From positions 1-57,336 of the forward strand of contig NZ_SNWE01000026.1 of assembly GCF_004362395.1 (NCBI RefSeq): 57,336 nucleotides of DNA. Reading direction: 5' to 3'. This DNA is from Salegentibacter sp. 24 (lineage in GTDB: Bacteria > Bacteroidota > Bacteroidia > Flavobacteriales > Flavobacteriaceae). A model generated the notes under the pieces. That model worked only from the letters and a program-made list of their open reading frames with translations. It made no database searches and was not told where the DNA came from. A program made the translations under genes and the position numbers. Positions 10,275-20,411 of this stretch are shown here, in pieces (positions within the stretch are counted from its first letter, which is position 1; each line of letters opens with the position of its first letter).

Positions 10275-10400
10275 AGGCACCCTGACAACTAATTAGTATA
10301 AGGCTGTAAAATTACCTATAAAAAATCTATTTTAACCAGAATTCGGAGGTGAAAAGTCAGTTTAACGGATTAAAAACCAGTTAAAAGGCTTTTTTATATT
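10275..10400 (-). repeat. Duplicated 5' leader, copy 2
   Basis: This is the counterpart of 1011-1130, directly upstream of the 2949-residue gene. Identity is strongest in the 50 bp before the start codon and in the TAAAAACCAG/TTAAAAGGC block further up. It probably contains the promoter; I could not pick a convincing TAnnTTTG box in it. Confidence 0.7.
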
Positions 10401-10449
10401 TAAAAACACTTATTATTTGTAAGAAAAAACCTTCATTAAGAAATACCTT

Positions 10450-11214
10450 TCAAATTTCCATCTCTTTAGGTACGGTTATATTGTATTTCGGTATATAGAC
10501 ACCATCGTTTAAAAGTGACCGTTTTCCACTGCCCAAATCTATTTTTTTAGTTTTTATGTAATTGAACCAATTGTGATTCGCCTTTTCAGCCATATATAAA
10601 AACGATCGTTTTACCTTTACGGAATTACACTGCTCAAGTATGGTTTGTACATGGTTTGGCCTTAAGTTGTTCAACCCCTCCATAAGTTCATAACATTCTA
10701 AAAAGGAATGGATTTTTGGCGTTAAGTAAAGGCATTTCATGATGGCTCTTTCCGCATTTGATATTTTTATAGAAAACGATTTTTTATCAATAGGTGATAA
10801 ATCTATATCAGGGGGAAGGAAAGAGGTGTTTATTTGTTCTATTTTATATCCCCAATCATAATCTAAAAACCAAGTTGGAAGCGTAGTGCCACTTTTACAG
10901 AACAGGAATATTTTTTTCACATTAAAGTCCAAATAATGTGCTCTTCCCAGTAGTGATAGGGCTGTTCTTCCTCCAAGATGCACGCTTATCCCTGATTGTT
11001 CCTGTAATACATATACAGCACCCTTGTATCCTACTTCTTCACCAGTTCTTATCATGGCTCCGGAACCTATAGAGGTGAACCAATTTCTGTTTTTGTACTT
11101 TCATAAAAGATCGTGGCTATAACCTTGCTCAACAAGCCTTGAGGATAGATATACTACTCCCGATGGTGGGGACTGTAATAATTGGTTTATTTTAAATTCT
11201 TTTTTAGTACTCAT
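10450..11214 (-). pseudogene. AbiEi-like antitoxin/transcription factor, broken by in-frame stop
   Basis: Reading from the ATG at 11212-11214 gives MSTKKEFKINQLLQ and 37 further codons up to GYSHDLL. Then comes an in-frame TGA (11101-11103), after which the same frame continues with KYKNRNWFTSIGSGAM and an open 200-residue stretch to 10450. The layout matches the AbiEi family of type IV toxin-antitoxin systems: an N-terminal winged helix-turn-helix (SRLVEQGYSHDLL..K..NWF) and a C-terminal domain (GGRTALSLLG, FLFCKSG, SNAERAIMKCLYLTP). No AbiEii nucleotidyltransferase toxin follows; the next gene is a giant adhesin. Translation could restart at the ATG at 11055, but that product lacks most of the DNA-binding domain. 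Best read as an orphan, decaying antitoxin, though a sequencing error at the TGA would restore it. Family call is fairly sure; loss of function is inferred. Confidence 0.75.
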
Positions 11215-11426
11215 AGTACGAAAATAAGATTTTTTTTAAACCACAGATAAATTATATATCTATCTGTTCTGAGTAAAATCTACTCGGATTTTCTTATAAA
11301 TGGTTACTTGAACATTTTGGTATCTTTGCTTTACCTTCTCTTTTTTCAACTATAATTATCAGTAAATAATCATTAGAATTTTTTAATTAATATTCGGGCT
11401 TCTAGCTTGAGGTATTCCCGGTAGGC

Positions 11427-14400
11427 TTAATTCTTTCTGATGATCACCTTTTTCGCATAATCTCCGGCACTGGTGTATACCTTAACAATATAAACCGCCG
11501 AACTTAAAGATTTTTTCTGGGGAATATGGATTTCCTTAATGTCGGGGATGCCAAAATGTTGATCTACCAGCTGGCCCGCAATATTGTAAATATTGATATG
11601 ATCGATTTTATGAAGTTCAGGATTACTAATGATAAATTCACTGTTTTCAAGGGAATAAATATAATCGATCGGGCCTTCTCCTGGTTCTTTGTCTTCTCTT
11701 GCAGTAGTAACGTCATCAAAAACAATTTCATATAGATCCTGGTATTCTCCCACGGGCAGGCTTGCTTTATATGCTTCTTTCCTTAAATCGTGATACGTAC
11801 TATCCCTTTTGTCAAGTAAATAGATATCGGTGATATCAGGAAGGTTTTCAAGGGCTCCGATGCCTATTGTGAATTCTTTTTCTTCAGAGATTTTAAGGCC
11901 TATTGGAAAATTTTGATCGAGATTAAAATGGGGAGCGCCCTGGATCACGAATTTCCCTTTTTGAATTAACCAGTACATATCCTCTGATAAATCATCCATT
12001 AATGGGGCGTCGTATCCTAAGTCAAAGCCTTTAGTAGTATTGGCATCGGCCGTTACCAGGATCTGGCGTAAATACCCCTGAGGGGATGTGAAATTCAGTC
12101 TTATCTTGTACCTGGTATCTTTAGTGCCCACCGTTTTCTGTTTTTTGCTGGGATAAATAGGTTTAAGAAAATAAGAGTCGTCTGGATCGGTTTCAGTAAC
12201 AAAAGCACGCTGGGCGTTGTTAAATACTACTTCTCCTCCCGGAATGCTTATGCCGTTTTTTAAAGATTCATCCAGGACCGTATTGATGAAGAATCCCTGC
12301 CCAACAGGTACAAACTGTCCCGGCCTTTTGGAGCTACTGGCATTATTGTCATTTATTCGCTCATCACTGGAGGTTGCGGAAGCCACAGTTCCTGCAAGGT
12401 TTATAGTCGCATAGCCCCCTACATATTCTCTTAAAATATGGGTGTTTTCCTCTCCAAAGTGATCCCAGAAATATAAGGCTCCATTAAATATATTCCGAGT
12501 ATTAGTGGCGCCTGAGACATCTGCCGAATTTAGATTATCTAAAATAAATTGCTTTGCATCCAGGGCCGAGGGGTATGGGTTCCCGGTTAAACGGTTTTGG
12601 TTTGCTCCAATACTTAAGCCATCAACAGGGCCATTATTAGGCAATCCCCTAAATACATAGTTTTGTCGTGTTGCAATAGGTACAGCCCCGGAAGTTCCTT
12701 TCATAGTGAATCCATCCCCGGTATTAAGCTGGCCGTTTTCCCCTATCCATTTCCATTCTCCATATACATTGGCAGTGCCAAAGAATTTAAAGAGCCAGTA
12801 CCCACTTATCCTTTTGGCTCCTGTATTATAATCATAATTATCAGCATAGGTGTGGTCGTATCCAAAGGAGATATCTCCCGGAGCATTCGAATTGCTTCCG
12901 TCTTTGAGCAGGCCCCGAATACTTCCTCCGGCATTTGAAGCCCCACTGCTAACCGGGAAGCTCCAGTAATTATAGTTAAAACTGTTTGCCGTACCCTGCT
13001 GGTCCCGTTCCAGGTATCCTGAACTGGCTGGATCAACGATACTTCCTACATCCTGTAATAACTGGGATTCGCCGGTAAGGTCGATGATTCCGTTTAAAAG
13101 AAGGTAGTGACTAATGCTTAAAAACTGCCCGGTATTGCTTTGGTTATGGCTTCCTGATGGATTGAATATATCCAGCGTTCCGCTTTGGGAAAGCAAACCT
13201 AGGACCCTGATATTTTTATTTCCGGAATTAATATCATGAGCGGTCCTTACGATATTCCATTCAATGGCCTCTCCGTTAATGCCGGTACTATTTGGAAAAT
13301 CCCATACTATAGGTTCGGTCCAGGTGGTTCTGGTTTCCCATTCTCCGCTCGCTACGGAGGTATAGGGCAGGGGCGCTGTGTTTTCCTGGAAAGTTTCTAT
13401 ATTTACCAGTCTTCCTGCAATAGCTGTGTTGGAAAGATCAGGGGTTGTTCCGCCAGAGAGCAGATCAGGGTCGGCAAGAAGTTGGTAATAGCCCTGAAGC
13501 TTATCAAAACTTAAACCGCCAGGTACATCCATAGGGATTTGCATTCCCATCTGAGTGCCGTTATTGTAGAGACGCTGGTTCATCATAAACCTTATTTGTT
13601 CTACAGTTATTGTGGTATTCCAAATTCGAACCTCTTCTATCCACCCGGTAAAATAGTTTTCAGCACTGGCATTTTCATTATTCCAGCGCGCACCGATTAA
13701 AGCTCTTTCACCACTATTGACCATGGGCAAACTACCGATGTCAATTCCATCTACGTAAAGCGTGTTATTAGAAACAGCAATATGATACCAACGTGTGTTC
13801 ACGTTTATATTCCCAGGTAGGTCCTCCACATTGATTTCAAAAGAAGGTCCGCTAATAATGGTACCGCTTGAAGCCTCTGGTCGAACCCAGGCTTCCAGAC
13901 TATAGTTGCCGGTATAGGTTTTTCCCAGGTCAACGTAATCATCAACACCATCGAAATCAAGAGCCTGGCAGTTTCTAATGCTTACGGGTATTTCAACTAC
14001 TGATGCTGCGCAAGGGTTATCAGGTTGTCCCGATACATTTTTTGGGGTTATGGTCCAAAGCAATACATAATCTCCCTGGGTATCTGAACTAAAGATGGCT
14101 CCCGGTTTGGAAGGATCGTCAAAATAGGCATTGGATTCGGTTTCAGTCATGCCTTGAACAGTCCAACGCGCGGTAAAAGTATCATCGGGTGTAAATTCAG
14201 TTATTTCACCGTTGCCATCCTGCCCGGTCTGATAAGCAGAAATTACCTTTGCAGTTAGCTGGATGGCATTGTTCCCGCAAGCCGTACTTTGTCCTTCAGC
14301 TATAGCTGCCTCTGTAGTAAAGCTATCATAGGCAAAGACTTCCACTATTTCTGTTCCTTCTTCACCAAAACTTCTACAGCCGTTAATGTAGGAGGTCACA

Positions 14401-17400
14401 CTATAGTAATTAATCCCTGGTGTTAGCGGGGTGACCGTAGCAGTTTCGGTAGTGCTTATTACTTCCCCTGTTTGTTCATCAACCCATTCCATGCGCTCGT
14501 CTACCGGTGCGTCAGGAATAGTCACATTATCAATTGCCCACGAACTATTGGTAGTTCCTTGGTAAACAAAACGAATTCTGAGATTACTTAGGCCCAGGTA
14601 GTTTGTAAGATCGATATCCATTTCGGTAGCCGAACTATTATGGAAATTCTGATGAGGCGTTAATTCTCCTGGTTCGCGTTGTTCCCATAAAACCTTAGAA
14701 TAATTGGTTCCTCCGTCGGTGGATATTTCTACATAAATTTCAGCATCCCCAACCAACTTGTAGGAATGGCTGAATTCTAAAGAACCATCTGCTATGCCGA
14801 TTAAATTGAAAACGGGGGTCTCCATAATACTGTTGTAATTCCCGTTGCTGATGGCGAATTTATTGTCAGAAGTATAATTGACCCCGGAATAAGTCCCTCC
14901 ATTGGTGGCACTTAATCTAAAACCGGTCTCTTTGGTATTGCTACCCCCTGAGTTCAGGCAATTCCCACAACCATCGGCCAACCAGCCTTCCGGATTTGCA
15001 TTATTAAAAGTGCCTCCGCTGGCAAGATCTCGCCCGGTGGCAAAACTGCTTTCTGAAAATAGTTCCACATCTTCCCCTAAACAAACCACAGCTGGCCTGG
15101 CTTCCACCGGACTTGGTTTCTGGTTTGGAATTACACTTATTATCGCCACGGCAGACGCCGCCTCGGAACAACTGCCGCTTTTAACAATAGCCCTGTATAA
15201 CCGGGTTTCAGTGATCCCTTCGTAACCCTGAATATTGGGGGTTGCATCCAGCGCAATAGGGATCCAGTTTATTCCCGAATCGGAACTGTATTCCCAGCGT
15301 ATAACATCTCCTGTGGCCCCTACCAGCTCTAAGGGGGTAATAGAGGCCTCATCTGCCTGGTGGCAGACCAATAGGGTTTTATTTGTAGTTCCCTGCACGA
15401 ATACTTCACCTCCCACGCTGATAGGATCTACGCTAATGGTCGCTGCCTCTGATTCTACCGCCTCACATATGCCATTTTTTACAACCGCGCGATATGCTGT
15501 TGTGGCGGTAATATCAGTATAGGTTAACGAGGTCGTTGTGTTATCGATAACAAGCTCGGTTGCCCAGTTGTCGGTCGAAGATTCCCAGCGCAGGATTTCT
15601 CCCTTGTGATCCGTTAAATTCAGGGTACCAGTATTACTGCCCTGGCATACATTAGTGCTGCCAGAGACTGTGCCCCCTAAACTTTGCTCATCAACTTCAA
15701 TGGTGATTTCAGAGGTATTGCTACACTGATTTCCATCAGTCCCTGTAACATAATATGTTGTAGTAGCTTCCGGGGATACGCTCAAGGAGGAACCGGAGCC
15801 CAGTGTCTCTGAATCTGTGTTCCAGGTGTATGTTAAGGCTCCATTCCCTGTCAATTCTATACTGCTACTAAGGCAAATTACCGGATTATCTTCATCAGAT
15901 AAGACTATGGATTCATCAATGCTTATGGTCACTTGTGGTAATTCGTTAATGGTAACGGTAATTGGTGCACGGTCACTTTCACAACCAAAACCATCATTAG
16001 GGGTTTGGCTTACCCAATACGTTGTTTTCCCTGGATTTTCTGTATTGGGAATTGGAGCAGAAACCAAAGCCTCACCATCCTGGGAATCATACCAGGTTAA
16101 GGATGCATCTGTTGTCACGCTTGCTGAAAGCTCCTGGGCAGTCTGCCCCGAACAATAGGAAATATCTTCCACTCCTGGCAATCCCGGTTTCTCCTTAACA
16201 ATCACTTTGACCTCGGCACGTGCACTTTCACAATTATCAGGAGTCTGGGAAACCCAGTAGGAGGTCTGACCAAAATTCTGGGTATCTGCAACAGGTACTG
16301 ATTCCAGGGCTTGCTCGGCATCAATGCTTGAATACCATTTAAGGTTTGTACCAGAGACAACGCTAAGTGCTGCGGGAGTGTCGAATTGACAATAAATGAT
16401 ATCCTCTGTAACAGGTGGACTGGGATTGTCGTTAACGCTTAAAACAAAAGTTCTGGAATCTGCCTCCGGACAGGTAAAACTGCTCGACCCGGAAATTTTT
16501 GCCGCATAATTGCCATCATGGTTTAGCGCTACATTAGCAATATTTAATACACTGGTATAAACCCCATTGGTTTGGGTAGTGGTAACAGAGGTCTGGGCAT
16601 CACTGATTACCGCTCCATCCTTAAACCACTCAAATACCAATTCGGACCCGTTGGCAGCGGCGCTTATATTAAAACTAACCCCCTGGCTTCCCTGGGAGAC
16701 ACACAGGGTTTTATCCTCTGATTGTGCTGTAATTTGAATATCTTCATCAACATTCAGGCTTACCTCATCGGAAATTACCGGTGCACAGGACTCAGCCCCA
16801 CTAACTTCTACATAATAGCGCCCTGCATTGGTAGCGGTAGCCTGGTTTATAATTAAATCTTTAGAAGTTGCTCCCTCCAGGGGCTGATTATCTTTATACC
16901 ATTGATAGCTGAGCTGATCTCCCGTTGCTACCACGTTAAATTCGGCGTATTCTGTGGAACAAACTCCCGTGTTAGAAGGCTGGGTGGTAATGACAGGTGC
17001 CTTGTGCACCGTAATAGATATTTCATCATATAGCACTGCGCAAGAGCCAGCAGGGTCATTTGAAGCTAACCTGAGAACAACAGTTTCGCTTAAATTGCCG
17101 GCAGCGGTATAAGTCACAGTTTCAGGAGTTGCAGTTTGTGAGCTAAGACTCAAGCTTCCCCCGCCTGAAATTATTTCCCAGGCAGCTGTGCTGGCACCGC
17201 CGCTAAGATTTGCACCTGAAAGCTCGATCGTTCCTCCTGAGCACACATTTAAATCTTCACCGGCTTCAATTTCAACAGCCGGATCAATAGCAATACTTAT
17301 ATCATCTGAGATGGCCCCACATTCCCCGGTTGGGTCATCGGAGGTAAAAGTTAATATAACATTCCCTGAATTTACGTCGGTTTCACTTGGCGTGTAAATA

Positions 17401-20105
17401 GTATTAAGAGCATTGGGATTTGAAAAAGAGCCGCCAGTGGCACTGGACCAAACGCCGGTATTTGTTCCCCCGCTTACTGTTGCCAGAAGGTTTGCAGTGG
17501 TGTCGGAACAAATTGAAAAATCCTCCCCGGCATCTACAAGTACTTCAGGTTCTATAGTTAATTCCATAGCGTCACTGGTAGCCTCGCATGGGCCATCGGG
17601 ATCGTTACTGGTGAATGTTATTGTTGCAATGCCATTGGATTTATCATTTTCCCCGGGTGTATATGTCGCTGATGTGGAATTTACCGTATCAAAACTTCCA
17701 TCCCCGGAAGTGCTCCAGGATCCTGATGTTGCACCGCCGCCAATAGTGGCTGTTAAATCGGCCGTACCATTGGAACAAATGGTTTTATCTTCTGCTACAT
17801 CTACTGTGGGAAGTTCGTTTACGCTAATAATTACACGGTCAGTAGCATCGGGAGTACAGGGCCCACTGGAGGTCAGGATTAGCTCAATTTCCCCCGTAGT
17901 ATTTGGGGTAAAGGTAGGGTTTAGGGAATTTGGATCTGAAAAGCTTCCTCCGGTCGAGGACCAAACGACATTATCAGCACTTCCGCCCATGGTACCCGAT
18001 AGATCAATCGTTTCACCCTGGCAAATGGGACTGTATTCTCCTGCATCGGCAGTTGCATCCTGGTAGAAATAGATCGTCATTTCATCCCTACCGGCCTGGC
18101 AGGCTCCTTTTGGAGTGTCTGTTGATAAAATAAGGGTTACAGATCCATTTTGTTTTTGTGCACTAGTAGGAGTGAAGGTGGTGCTGAGCGCGGCGACATT
18201 ACCAAAACTTCCCGTCCCGTCGGAGGTGGACCATCGGGGATTTAATTTACTGTTTCCGCTATTTCCGGGACCACCCCCAAAATTCACCTGGCCTGCAATA
18301 GGTATGGAATTTACATCTTTACAAAGATTGAGGTCTTCTCCTGCGTTTGTTTCCACGAAATCGTCTACAGCGACTACCAATTCTGAAACCAGGCTTGATC
18401 CACAGATATTTTCAGCTGTTACCTTCATAATCAAATCCCCTGTAGCGGAGTTGTTTCCGGCTGTAGCTACTATTTTATGCGTACCCTGTCCGGAGGTAAT
18501 TGACCATCCAGATGGGGGAACCCAGTTATAGGTGATATTAGGATCGTTTGCATTGGTCACCTGGTATGTTAATCCTGTGGCCACGGGACAAACGGCAATT
18601 GGACCGGCTAAGTCTAAAGGCTTGGACGGCACATTGGAAAGCACCTCTACGGGTATGCTATTACTTGTTGCAGTAGCCGGTTGGGCACAATTATCGGTTG
18701 GAATTACTTTGGCCCACACCTCTTGACCATCGGACAGGTTCGAAACAGAAAATATATTGTTCGTGGAGGGGGTACCCTGGGAAAAACCATTTATAAACCA
18801 TTCATAGGTTGGGTTGGCACCGGCATCAAGTGCGGTAGCTGTAAAAGTTACCCCAGTGCCTGCACAAATTAAAGTCTTCGAGGCACTAATGCTCACCTCC
18901 GGGTTAAGAATGGGCTTAACCTCCATGGTGAGAAGTTCGCTTGTGGCCGGGTTGGCAGCTTCGTCCACACATTCGATATTAGAGGTCATCACTACCGAAA
19001 TTCGGTCCCCGTTGCTCAAGGAACTAGTGGTGAAAGCACTACTATTGGTACCGGCATTATTACCATTTACCTTCCACTGGTAGGAGGGAGAGGTGCCACC
19101 ATTAGTTGGTGTGGCATCAAAGGTAACCGCCTCGCCCTGGCAAATACTTTGCTCAGGATTATCCCTGGCCTGGATACTTACCCCGGGTGTGATTAAGGGG
19201 TTTACAATTATACTTATCACATTGCTACTTGCCGGATTTACAGCAGCATCAACACACTGGGCATTGGAGGTCATTTCCAGGCTTACCTGGTCATTATTGC
19301 TAAGATTTGTCGTCGTAAAGACGGTATTATTGGAACCGGCATTTACACCGTTAACCTTCCATTGGAAATTAGGATTGCTTCCCTCATTTATCAGGTTTAT
19401 CGCTTCAAAACGTATTTCTTCTCCCTGGCATATTTCGGAGTCGGAAACCTGTATTTCCACCCCAGGTGCAAGTAAATCGTTTACGGTAATTGAAATCTGG
19501 TTACTGGTCACTGTACTTGGTTGGGCACAGGTAGCATTTGATAGCATTTGGGCGCTTACCACATCATTATTGCTAAGGCCTGAAGTTGAGAAAGTGTTAT
19601 TTGAGGATGCTGCGCCCTGCGAAGCTCCATTGATAAACCACTGATAACTGGGACTGGTCCCGCCATTGGTATTTGTAGCCGAAAAAGTTACTGCCTCGCC
19701 CTGGCAGATCGTGCTGGTGGAGGCAGAAATTGATACAGTGGGGGTGCTCAAGTCATTCACAGTAACTGTAATAACATTACTGTTGGCAGTTATTTTTGGA
19801 TCACAATCTGAAACTACACTGGCACTTACTTTATCTCCATTGGAAAGGGAGGAGGTGGTAAAAACAAGGCCGCTTTGCCCATTGGCATTTCCGTTTATTT
19901 TCCAAACAATAGCGGGGTTTGTACCGGCATTGTTAAGGGCTGCAGTAAAGCTTATTTCTTCATTCTTACAAAAGGTAGTCGGATCTGAAGTTGAGATGGA
20001 AATCGATGTTGATTGGTTTTCACCAGGGCATTGTCCAAAGACCAGGGCAGGCATTAGAAACAAGAAAATAAAAAGATAGCATATTGAAAGTAATTTTTTT
20101 CCCAT
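11427..20105 (-). CDS. Giant T9SS-exported Ig/PKD-repeat surface protein
   Basis: 2892 residues, starting at ATG 20103-20105 (MGKKLLSICYLFIF), with a signal peptide ending near LVFGQ. Residues 25-500 hold five Ig/PKD-like repeats of about 90 residues (ICQGEAVTF, YQWFINGA, TSSLSNGD). Several 85-residue AGED..ICS repeats follow (SGSWSTSGDG, PTFTPN), then Ig_3-like modules (YQWYKDNQPLEG), paired CESxRA modules, a MAM-like module near 1720-1870, a LamG domain near 2047-2180 (LDFDGVDDYVDLG), and the conserved tail ending in a T9SS type A sorting domain. The last 120 residues are almost identical to those of the neighbouring giant protein, while the N-terminal two thirds are different. No catalytic motif was recognised. 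Likely an adhesin or matrix protein (inference). Confidence 0.9.
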   Translation of the reverse strand: MGKKLLSICYLFIFLFLMPALVFGQCPGENQSTSISISTSDPTTFCKNEEISFTAALNNAGTNPAIVWKINGNANGQSGLVFTTSSLSNGDKVSASVVSDCDPKITANSNVITVTVNDLSTPTVSISASTSTICQGEAVTFSATNTNGGTSPSYQWFINGASQGAASSNNTFSTSGLSNNDVVSAQMLSNATCAQPSTVTSNQISITVNDLLAPGVEIQVSDSEICQGEEIRFEAINLINEGSNPNFQWKVNGVNAGSNNTVFTTTNLSNNDQVSLEMTSNAQCVDAAVNPASSNVISIIVNPLITPGVSIQARDNPEQSICQGEAVTFDATPTNGGTSPSYQWKVNGNNAGTNSSAFTTSSLSNGDRISVVMTSNIECVDEAANPATSELLTMEVKPILNPEVSISASKTLICAGTGVTFTATALDAGANPTYEWFINGFSQGTPSTNNIFSVSNLSDGQEVWAKVIPTDNCAQPATATSNSIPVEVLSNVPSKPLDLAGPIAVCPVATGLTYQVTNANDPNITYNWVPPSGWSITSGQGTHKIVATAGNNSATGDLIMKVTAENICGSSLVSELVVAVDDFVETNAGEDLNLCKDVNSIPIAGQVNFGGGPGNSGNSKLNPRWSTSDGTGSFGNVAALSTTFTPTSAQKQNGSVTLILSTDTPKGACQAGRDEMTIYFYQDATADAGEYSPICQGETIDLSGTMGGSADNVVWSSTGGSFSDPNSLNPTFTPNTTGEIELILTSSGPCTPDATDRVIISVNELPTVDVAEDKTICSNGTADLTATIGGGATSGSWSTSGDGSFDTVNSTSATYTPGENDKSNGIATITFTSNDPDGPCEATSDAMELTIEPEVLVDAGEDFSICSDTTANLLATVSGGTNTGVWSSATGGSFSNPNALNTIYTPSETDVNSGNVILTFTSDDPTGECGAISDDISIAIDPAVEIEAGEDLNVCSGGTIELSGANLSGGASTAAWEIISGGGSLSLSSQTATPETVTYTAAGNLSETVVLRLASNDPAGSCAVLYDEISITVHKAPVITTQPSNTGVCSTEYAEFNVVATGDQLSYQWYKDNQPLEGATSKDLIINQATATNAGRYYVEVSGAESCAPVISDEVSLNVDEDIQITAQSEDKTLCVSQGSQGVSFNISAAANGSELVFEWFKDGAVISDAQTSVTTTQTNGVYTSVLNIANVALNHDGNYAAKISGSSSFTCPEADSRTFVLSVNDNPSPPVTEDIIYCQFDTPAALSVVSGTNLKWYSSIDAEQALESVPVADTQNFGQTSYWVSQTPDNCESARAEVKVIVKEKPGLPGVEDISYCSGQTAQELSASVTTDASLTWYDSQDGEALVSAPIPNTENPGKTTYWVSQTPNDGFGCESDRAPITVTINELPQVTISIDESIVLSDEDNPVICLSSSIELTGNGALTYTWNTDSETLGSGSSLSVSPEATTTYYVTGTDGNQCSNTSEITIEVDEQSLGGTVSGSTNVCQGSNTGTLNLTDHKGEILRWESSTDNWATELVIDNTTTSLTYTDITATTAYRAVVKNGICEAVESEAATISVDPISVGGEVFVQGTTNKTLLVCHQADEASITPLELVGATGDVIRWEYSSDSGINWIPIALDATPNIQGYEGITETRLYRAIVKSGSCSEAASAVAIISVIPNQKPSPVEARPAVVCLGEDVELFSESSFATGRDLASGGTFNNANPEGWLADGCGNCLNSGGSNTKETGFRLSATNGGTYSGVNYTSDNKFAISNGNYNSIMETPVFNLIGIADGSLEFSHSYKLVGDAEIYVEISTDGGTNYSKVLWEQREPGELTPHQNFHNSSATEMDIDLTNYLGLSNLRIRFVYQGTTNSSWAIDNVTIPDAPVDERMEWVDEQTGEVISTTETATVTPLTPGINYYSVTSYINGCRSFGEEGTEIVEVFAYDSFTTEAAIAEGQSTACGNNAIQLTAKVISAYQTGQDGNGEITEFTPDDTFTARWTVQGMTETESNAYFDDPSKPGAIFSSDTQGDYVLLWTITPKNVSGQPDNPCAASVVEIPVSIRNCQALDFDGVDDYVDLGKTYTGNYSLEAWVRPEASSGTIISGPSFEINVEDLPGNINVNTRWYHIAVSNNTLYVDGIDIGSLPMVNSGERALIGARWNNENASAENYFTGWIEEVRIWNTTITVEQIRFMMNQRLYNNGTQMGMQIPMDVPGGLSFDKLQGYYQLLADPDLLSGGTTPDLSNTAIAGRLVNIETFQENTAPLPYTSVASGEWETRTTWTEPIVWDFPNSTGINGEAIEWNIVRTAHDINSGNKNIRVLGLLSQSGTLDIFNPSGSHNQSNTGQFLSISHYLLLNGIIDLTGESQLLQDVGSIVDPASSGYLERDQQGTANSFNYNYWSFPVSSGASNAGGSIRGLLKDGSNSNAPGDISFGYDHTYADNYDYNTGAKRISGYWLFKFFGTANVYGEWKWIGENGQLNTGDGFTMKGTSGAVPIATRQNYVFRGLPNNGPVDGLSIGANQNRLTGNPYPSALDAKQFILDNLNSADVSGATNTRNIFNGALYFWDHFGEENTHILREYVGGYATINLAGTVASATSSDERINDNNASSSKRPGQFVPVGQGFFINTVLDESLKNGISIPGGEVVFNNAQRAFVTETDPDDSYFLKPIYPSKKQKTVGTKDTRYKIRLNFTSPQGYLRQILVTADANTTKGFDLGYDAPLMDDLSEDMYWLIQKGKFVIQGAPHFNLDQNFPIGLKISEEKEFTIGIGALENLPDITDIYLLDKRDSTYHDLRKEAYKASLPVGEYQDLYEIVFDDVTTAREDKEPGEGPIDYIYSLENSEFIISNPELHKIDHINIYNIAGQLVDQHFGIPDIKEIHIPQKKSLSSAVYIVKVYTSAGDYAKKVIIRKN

Positions 20106-20356
20106 AATTATAGTTGCTTAAAAAAGGAATTAAGTAGGGATATGTAGTCAAATGGCTCGAGAGGGTAAGTCTCTGGGGAAGGGACACTTAACGATTAAAA
20201 ATACTACTTTTATGGATTGATTTGTTGGAAAGTCGTTAAAGCGAATCTTTATTCGATTAAAGTCTTCTTTTGGGATTTTTCCTACAAAATTATTGTAAGA
20301 TTCTTAGATTCAATATACTAAGTCGTAGGTCCCTGGTGGGCAAGAAGGGGGTAAAT

Positions 20357-20386
20357 AAAAAAAACCGCAGCTTTCACTACGGTTTT
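20357..20386 (-). terminator. Intrinsic terminator after pruA
   Basis: On the minus strand AAAACCGTAG pairs with CTGCGGTTTT (10 bp, one G-T pair) around a TGAAAG loop, followed by a run of T (20357-20364). It lies about 25 bp after the pruA stop. The rest of 20106-20356 is the 5' flank of the giant gene, in which I see no clear promoter box. Confidence 0.85.
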
Positions 20387-20411
20387 CAGTTTGGGGTATA
20401 TCGTTATAAAA

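Noticed and set aside
10450-11214. Active type IV toxin-antitoxin system
   Set aside because: The antitoxin frame has a stop and no AbiEii toxin gene is adjacent.
17413-19644. Long + strand frames (about 180-217 codons) inside the giant gene
   Set aside because: Low-complexity antisense shadows of Ig/PKD repeats; no start context or family pattern.
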